From Deltaproteobacteria bacterium (GTDB lineage Bacteria > Desulfobacterota > Desulfobacteria > Desulfobacterales > SG8-13): 9,400 nt of DNA. Made by a program: the position numbers and the translations under genes. Shown here piece after piece: positions 5,701 through 9,400 of this stretch. The stretch lies in the NCBI GenBank assembly GCA_030670715.1, contig DAOVBC010000072.1, positions 1 to 9,400 of the forward strand. The letters run 5' to 3'. The notes beneath the pieces are model-generated. The model ran no database searches. It was not told the DNA's origin and was given only the letters and a program-made list of their open reading frames with translations. Position 1 is the stretch's first letter. The number at the start of each line of letters is the position of its first letter.

Positions 5701-5843
5701 GCCATCCTCCTTTACTGAAATTCTTCAGATATTACTGCGTTTCCGGTTTGACTGACTGAGCGGGGGAGAAAACCAATCGGGTCAACTTTCGAAAAGCAGA
5801 AGGCAGGGTGATTGCATTAATCCTTATCTGTGGAACAAATTAT
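5701..5843. other. Gap between the ATPase and lipoprotein genes
   Basis: It holds the lipoprotein Shine-Dalgarno (5706-5713) and, directly before it in transcription order, a short hairpin CTGAA/TTCAG (5715-5719/5724-5728). No terminator or convincing promoter is seen. Confidence 0.5.
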
Positions 5844-6569
5844 CTACCGATCCGAATCCGCATCCCATTTACGGTCCGTTATGAGCATGGTAGCTGGATC
5901 GAGCAGCAGTGCAGATTCTCCGGATGCGGCTCGCCGCCCCTTTAAAGCATTCACATAAATATCTTTGCCTTCCGGTTGAAGCTGTATGACGACTTCAAAC
6001 AGGTCGGCCACGCTGGCCAGCTGCTGAAGCATGTCGTTTGGATTCGTAGATTCGTGGCGGTGGGTACGAACAGTAAACCAGATATGGCAGCCGAATTTTC
6101 CGGCGAGCGCTTTGAGATCTTCCAGAGCAGTGCGGACGGAGGCATCAAACGGCAGACCGTCGATGAGAACCATATGGGGGCTGAAGATGTTTTGCGTGGT
6201 GAGGTCCGTCAGCCGTTCTTCCAGTTTTGCAGCACTGAATCCTTCCACCTGAAACGTCATAATAAACCGGTGGGGAAGCAGGGTTTCCCAGAGATCGTTG
6301 GCCTGTTTGATGGCGTACTGTCGGGCGATGTGGCTGAACACCTCTTCGTACCAAAGACCGACTTTATAAACCGGGTCGGCCAGACTGATGTGAAGAACAT
6401 TCTGACCTTTCAGCATGGAGTTTAAAGAAAGCTGTACCAGCAGGGCCGTTTTACCGACGCCGGCCCGTGCAAGCACGGCTCCAAACCCGCCCTTTTCAAG
6501 GGTATCTTCGGTTTCGTCGCTTTGCATCAGCCGCAAAGGATTCCGAAGGATAAGGTCGTTCTTTAACAT
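5844..6569 (-). CDS. P-loop ATPase of unknown function (RecA/KaiC-like fold suspected)
   Basis: A 241-residue protein. The Walker A segment is L-A-R-A-G-V-G-K-T-A (33-42), with Lys40-Thr41; the first glycine of the classical GxxxxGKT is an alanine. The Walker B candidate is H-M-V-L-I-D-G-L-P (132-140), with Asp137. A further strand C-H-I-W-F-T-V-R-T-H (161-170) could be the sensor strand. ATP binding is well supported; a RecA/KaiC-like architecture is inferred from the Walker A-B spacing and the strand pattern. No signal peptide or membrane segment is seen. I chose the ATG at 6569 because AAAGGAA (6583-6577) stands seven bases upstream. The frame is open to an ATG at 6749, six bases after the fusA stop, which would add 60 residues without a ribosome-binding site. 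Its place behind fusA suggests co-transcription but not a known partnership. Confidence 0.82.
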   Translation of the reverse strand: MLKNDLILRNPLRLMQSDETEDTLEKGGFGAVLARAGVGKTALLVQLSLNSMLKGQNVLHISLADPVYKVGLWYEEVFSHIARQYAIKQANDLWETLLPHRFIMTFQVEGFSAAKLEERLTDLTTQNIFSPHMVLIDGLPFDASVRTALEDLKALAGKFGCHIWFTVRTHRHESTNPNDMLQQLASVADLFEVVIQLQPEGKDIYVNALKGRRAASGESALLLDPATMLITDRKWDADSDR

Positions 6570-6755
6570 GTTCAGGTTCCTTTCTTTAAGGTAAATTACC
6601 CGATGAGGGGCGGTCGGCCAAGGGCAGTTTTGCGAGCCGCTGCGGCCGGCAAAGGCTGCATGCTGACCATTTGTCCGGTACTGCGCCTTCCGTTTTTCAG
6701 CATCAGCTGCAGTGGCTGCAGATTTGGCACCCTGGGATTTTTGAATCATTGTAGA
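6570..6755. other. Gap between fusA and the ATPase gene
   Basis: No terminator follows fusA, so read-through into the ATPase gene is likely. Two short frames are open on the - strand: an N-terminal extension of the ATPase from ATG 6749, and a separate 35-codon frame 6703-6596. Neither start has a Shine-Dalgarno. The ATPase ribosome-binding site AAAGGAA is at 6583-6577. Confidence 0.5.
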
Positions 6756-8840
6756 CTAAGCGACTTTCTTTTTAGCCTCCGCCAGCTTCTTCAGCAGTTC
6801 TTCGGTGATGCTTTGCGGCACCTGTTTGTAAGCGGAAAATTCCATCGTAAACTGGGCCTTGCCCTGGGTCAGGGACCGCAATACCGTCGAATAGCCGAAC
6901 ATTTCCGCCAGGGGAAGCTGTGCTTCGATGACGCTCATGGGGCCCTCGTCCTGGGATCCGACGATCATTCCTCTGCGCTGATTCAAGGAACCCATGACGG
7001 CCCCCTGAAATTCCGTGGGCGTTTCCACCACTACCTTCATTATCGGTTCATGAATCACCGGGCGTGCTTTGGGGTAAGCTTGCAAAAAAGCGCCGCGGGC
7101 GGCAGCTTGAAACGCTATTTCGGATGAATCAACCGAATGTGCGGCGCCGTCGTCAAGGACCACTTTGATCCCGGTAACCGGAAATTCCATCTTGGGACCT
7201 TTTGCCAGACACTGGTGGAACCCTTTTTCACAGGCCGGGATGAACTGCGTGGGAATTGACCCGCCATGAATCCGGTTTTCAAACACAAACTCTTCGTCTT
7301 CCACCGGTTCGATATAGCCGGCGATCCGGCCGAACTGACCGGCACCGCCGGTCTGTTTTTTATGGATATAGTTAAATTCGGCCTTGCGGGTGATGGTTTC
7401 ACGGTAAGCGACCTGGGGCTGGCCGGTTTCGACCAGGGCATTGTATTCGCGGCGCATCCGCTCGACGTAGACGTCCAGGTGGAGTTCGCCCATGCCTTCG
7501 ATGATCGTTTCGCCGGTTTCTTTGTTGACATAGGTTCTAAAAGTGGGGTCTTCTTTGGCAAAACGGTTCAAAGCTTTGGACATATTGATCTGTGATTTGT
7601 TGTCCTGAGGAACAATGGCAAAGGATATCACCGGGTCCGGTACAAACATGGAGGTCATACTGTAATTGATTTCCGGACCGACAAAAGTGTCTCCGGAAGA
7701 ACACTCCACACCGAACAGGGCACCGATGTATCCCGCTGGTATGGACGAAATATCTTCCATCTGATCAGCGTGCATCCGCACGAGCCTGCCGATCTTGATT
7801 TTTTTCCCGCTGCGAACGTTAATAATCGTCAACCCTTTTTCCAGTCTTCCCTGGTATACACGCACGTATGTCAGCTGGCCGTATTGACCGTCTTCCAGTT
7901 TGAAAGCCAGTGCCACCAGCGGCTTTTCTGAATCGATGGCCAGGATGACCGGCTTTTCGTCGGCATCCATGTCTATGGCCTCGTTTTCGACTTCCGAAGG
8001 GCAGGGCAGCAGCCGGGTTACGGCATCCAGCAACGGCTGGACACCCTTGTTTTTATAAGCTGATCCTAAAAAAACCGGTGTTATTTCACGGGTGAGCGTC
8101 GCTTTGCGAACGGCGGAAAGGATCAGCTCCGGTGTCACGCTGTCCTCAAGAGCGGCTTCCATCAACTCATCTGAGAAAATGGAGGCGGCATCGATGAGTA
8201 CCTCCCGCTTTTCCTCGGCGTCGGACAGAAGCGAATCCGGTATGTCTTCCATCCTGACTTTTTCTCCGTTTTCTCCGTCAAAATACAGGGCCTTCATGGT
8301 GACAAGGTCGACCACGCCTTCCAGATCCCCTTCCAGTCCGACCGGTATCTGAATAGCGACCGCATTGTGACCGAGTTTTTCACGCAATTGGCGGATAACC
8401 CGGTCCGGGTTCGCACCGATGCGATCGCACTTGTTGATGAAGGCGATACCGGGTACTTTATATCGTTTCATCTGGCGGTCAACCGTGATCGACTGAGACT
8501 GAACGCCGCCGACGGCGCACAGAACCAGGATCGCTCCGTCAAGGACCCGCAGTGATCGTTCCACTTCTATCGTGAAATCGACATGGCCCGGGGTGTCGAT
8601 GATGTTGATTTCATGTCTCCGCCATTGACAGAAAGTGGCGGCCGAGGCAATCGTGATGCCGCGTTCTTTTTCAAGTTCCATCGAATCCATGGTTGCGCCG
8701 ACACCATCTTTGCCTTTGACGTCATGAATCGCGTGGATTCGATTGGTATAATAAAGAATTCGTTCCGTCAGCGTTGTTTTTCCGGAGTCAATATGAGCGC
8801 TGATACCGATATTTCTAACGCTTTTCTGATCCTCGATCAT
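6756..8840 (-). CDS. fusA: Elongation factor G, spd/mitochondrial EF-G1-like type
   Basis: A translational GTPase that moves tRNAs and mRNA through the ribosome after peptide-bond formation. The 694-residue protein has all G motifs: AHIDSGKT (15-22), R-G-I-T (60-63), D-T-P-G-H (82-86), N-K-C-D (136-139) and a G-S-A-Y-K segment for G5. The later domains follow, including the domain IV-V stretch ending M-F-G-Y-S-T-V-L-R-S-L-T-Q-G. Ser in place of Ala in DSGKT, the K-G-K-D-G-V-G-A-T-M-D-S-M-E switch region and FGYST match the spdEFG/mitochondrial EF-G1 lineage known from spirochaetes, planctomycetes and deltaproteobacteria, rather than canonical bacterial EF-G. AAAGGAA (8854-8848) seven bases before the ATG fixes the start. 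No rpsL, rpsG or tuf lies alongside, so this is not the classical str operon. The leader carries a probable attenuator. Confidence 0.96.
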   Translation of the reverse strand: MIEDQKSVRNIGISAHIDSGKTTLTERILYYTNRIHAIHDVKGKDGVGATMDSMELEKERGITIASAATFCQWRRHEINIIDTPGHVDFTIEVERSLRVLDGAILVLCAVGGVQSQSITVDRQMKRYKVPGIAFINKCDRIGANPDRVIRQLREKLGHNAVAIQIPVGLEGDLEGVVDLVTMKALYFDGENGEKVRMEDIPDSLLSDAEEKREVLIDAASIFSDELMEAALEDSVTPELILSAVRKATLTREITPVFLGSAYKNKGVQPLLDAVTRLLPCPSEVENEAIDMDADEKPVILAIDSEKPLVALAFKLEDGQYGQLTYVRVYQGRLEKGLTIINVRSGKKIKIGRLVRMHADQMEDISSIPAGYIGALFGVECSSGDTFVGPEINYSMTSMFVPDPVISFAIVPQDNKSQINMSKALNRFAKEDPTFRTYVNKETGETIIEGMGELHLDVYVERMRREYNALVETGQPQVAYRETITRKAEFNYIHKKQTGGAGQFGRIAGYIEPVEDEEFVFENRIHGGSIPTQFIPACEKGFHQCLAKGPKMEFPVTGIKVVLDDGAAHSVDSSEIAFQAAARGAFLQAYPKARPVIHEPIMKVVVETPTEFQGAVMGSLNQRRGMIVGSQDEGPMSVIEAQLPLAEMFGYSTVLRSLTQGKAQFTMEFSAYKQVPQSITEELLKKLAEAKKKVA

Positions 8841-8883
8841 GGTTCATTTCCTTTTGTGGTCAATATTTTCAGCAGATGCCGCA

Positions 8884-8932
8884 TTCTAAATAAAAAAAAC
8901 CCTTCATATGGACACCACATACCAGATGAAGG
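8884..8932 (-). terminator. Intrinsic terminator inside the fusA leader
   Basis: Read on the - strand, CCTTCAT (8932-8926) pairs with ATGAAGG (8907-8901), with an inner TGG/CCA helix in the loop (8924-8922/8911-8909). G and then TTTTTTTT follow (8900-8892). No gene on this strand ends here: azlC to the right runs the other way. The terminator therefore most likely controls fusA itself. Confidence 0.75.
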
Positions 8933-8945
8933 ATTTTCCCTTATC
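8925..8945 (-). promoter_or_regulatory. Alternative (anti-terminator-like) hairpin in the fusA leader
   Basis: On the - strand GATAAGG (8945-8939) can pair with CCTTCATC (8932-8925) around a 6-base loop, with one bulged C. It uses the same CCTTCAT arm as the terminator, so the two structures exclude each other. The signal that would choose between them is not apparent from the sequence. Confidence 0.5.
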
Positions 8946-8964
8946 AATATATGGAAACTTTTAA

Positions 8965-8992
8965 TATTTAAAACTTTTTTGGTGATTGTCAA
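8965..8992 (-). promoter_or_regulatory. Candidate fusA promoter
   Basis: On the - strand a perfect -35 TTGACA (8992-8987) is followed after 16 bases by the -10-like TAAATA (8970-8965). The predicted start, near 8958-8953, puts the alternative hairpin and terminator inside a leader of about 115 bases before the fusA ATG. Confidence 0.5.
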
Positions 8993-9073
8993 TGAAAAAC
9001 TTCAAATTTTCCTTTAGATCTTTGATGACATTCCAAAATAAAACTGTTAAGGAGCATTTCCAATAGCCTGCTG

Positions 9074-9079
9074 TATAAT
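9074..9079 (+). promoter_or_regulatory. Possible -10 box for azlC
   Basis: TATAAT matches the consensus exactly and lies 58 bases before the azlC ATG. No good -35 is found at 16-18 bases upstream, so the promoter call is weak. Confidence 0.3.
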
Positions 9080-9137
9080 TCCGCAGGAAAATTTGCCTTT
9101 AAACAAAGATGCAAGAGCCCGGTGCCAAATAAGTCTG

Positions 9138-9400
9138 ATGAAACAACCTTCGGATCCAATGGTGAAAAAGTTGAGTATGCAATCTGCTGTCAGGCAGGGC
9201 GCCTCGGCTGCCTGGCCGATCTGTCTCGGGTACATCCCTATCGGTCTTGCACTCGGAGTTCTGGCGCAGAAAGCCGGCCTGCGTCCTTTTGAAATCGGTT
9301 TGATGTCTCTTTTTGTTTTTGCTGGTAGCTCTCAGTTTATTGCTATTTCAATGATTTCTGCGGGTGCCGCTCCGGCAGCCATCATCACGACAACCTTTAT
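9138..9400 (+). CDS. azlC: AzlC-family branched-chain amino acid permease, 3' end cut off by the window
   Basis: AzlC is the large membrane subunit that works with the small protein AzlD (in E. coli YgaZ with YgaH) to export branched-chain amino acids and analogues such as azaleucine. The visible 87 codons give a short charged N-terminus, then the family start A-W-P-I-C-L-G-Y-I-P-I-G-L-A-L-G. After this come L-A-Q-K-A-G-L-R-P-F-E-I-G-L-M-S, F-A-G-S-S-Q-F and an A/T-rich hydrophobic segment at the right edge, all placed as in AzlC. The ATG at 9138 has no Shine-Dalgarno; ATGs at 9159 and 9177 in the same frame are alternatives that shorten only the variable N-terminus. An AAGGAG at 9049-9054 in an open frame has no normal start codon after it. 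It diverges from fusA; azlD would be expected downstream, outside the window. Confidence 0.88.
   Translation, partial: MKQPSDPMVKKLSMQSAVRQGASAAWPICLGYIPIGLALGVLAQKAGLRPFEIGLMSLFVFAGSSQFIAISMISAGAAPAAIITTTF

Noticed and set aside
6603..7127. 174-codon frame opposite the fusA 3' end
   Set aside because: It is antisense to conserved EF-G domain V coding sequence, with no family resemblance.
7115..7561. 148-codon frame within fusA on the same strand
   Set aside because: It is an out-of-frame reading of conserved EF-G sequence.
9047..9235. 62-codon - strand frame over the azlC start
   Set aside because: It is antisense to azlC, and its content does not look protein-like.

Overview
The window looks like chromosomal DNA of a Gram-negative bacterium from the former Deltaproteobacteria, probably a Desulfobacterales-type sulfate reducer. 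This is inference from gene content. The main pointer is an elongation factor G of the spirochaete/planctomycete/deltaproteobacterial type (spdEFG, close to mitochondrial EF-G1) rather than the usual bacterial form. The pgsA-tRNA-Gly-tRNA-Cys order and the moderately GC-rich coding regions also fit a proteobacterium-like chromosome. No single marker fixes the genus.

Left part (1-3560, + strand). A housekeeping run begins with the 3' part of lysA, then dapF, the last steps of the diaminopimelate/lysine pathway that supplies peptidoglycan and protein synthesis. It continues with folK (folate), a small membrane-anchored protein with a YHS-like cysteine cluster that overlaps folK by ATGA, and pgsA (phosphatidylglycerol synthesis). 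A separate promoter then drives tRNA-Gly(GCC) and tRNA-Cys(GCA), which end in a strong terminator that works in both directions.

Middle part (3560-4935, - strand). This stretch is visibly AT-richer. It reads leftwards as a possible mini-operon: a 24-residue single-pass membrane peptide with a near-perfect Shine-Dalgarno, a small excisionase/MerR-like helix-turn-helix protein, and a three-helix membrane protein of unknown function. It is preceded by an extremely AT-rich control region (8 G/C in 80 bases at 4661-4740) with two copies of a 12-base repeat, each carrying a consensus -35 box. This is the most accessory-looking part of the window.

Right part (4936-8840, - strand). Reading leftwards: fusA (EF-G), a 241-residue P-loop ATPase of unknown role, and a lipoprotein of the alpha/beta-hydrolase fold. 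The fusA leader holds an intrinsic terminator and an overlapping alternative hairpin, the layout of a transcription attenuator. Diverging from fusA at the right edge is the 5' part of azlC, a branched-chain amino acid exporter subunit.

No CRISPR array, insertion sequence, prophage core gene or recognised defence system is visible. The observations most worth following up are the putative fusA attenuator, the unannotated 24-residue membrane peptide with its AT-rich control region, and the uncharacterised ATPase downstream of fusA.
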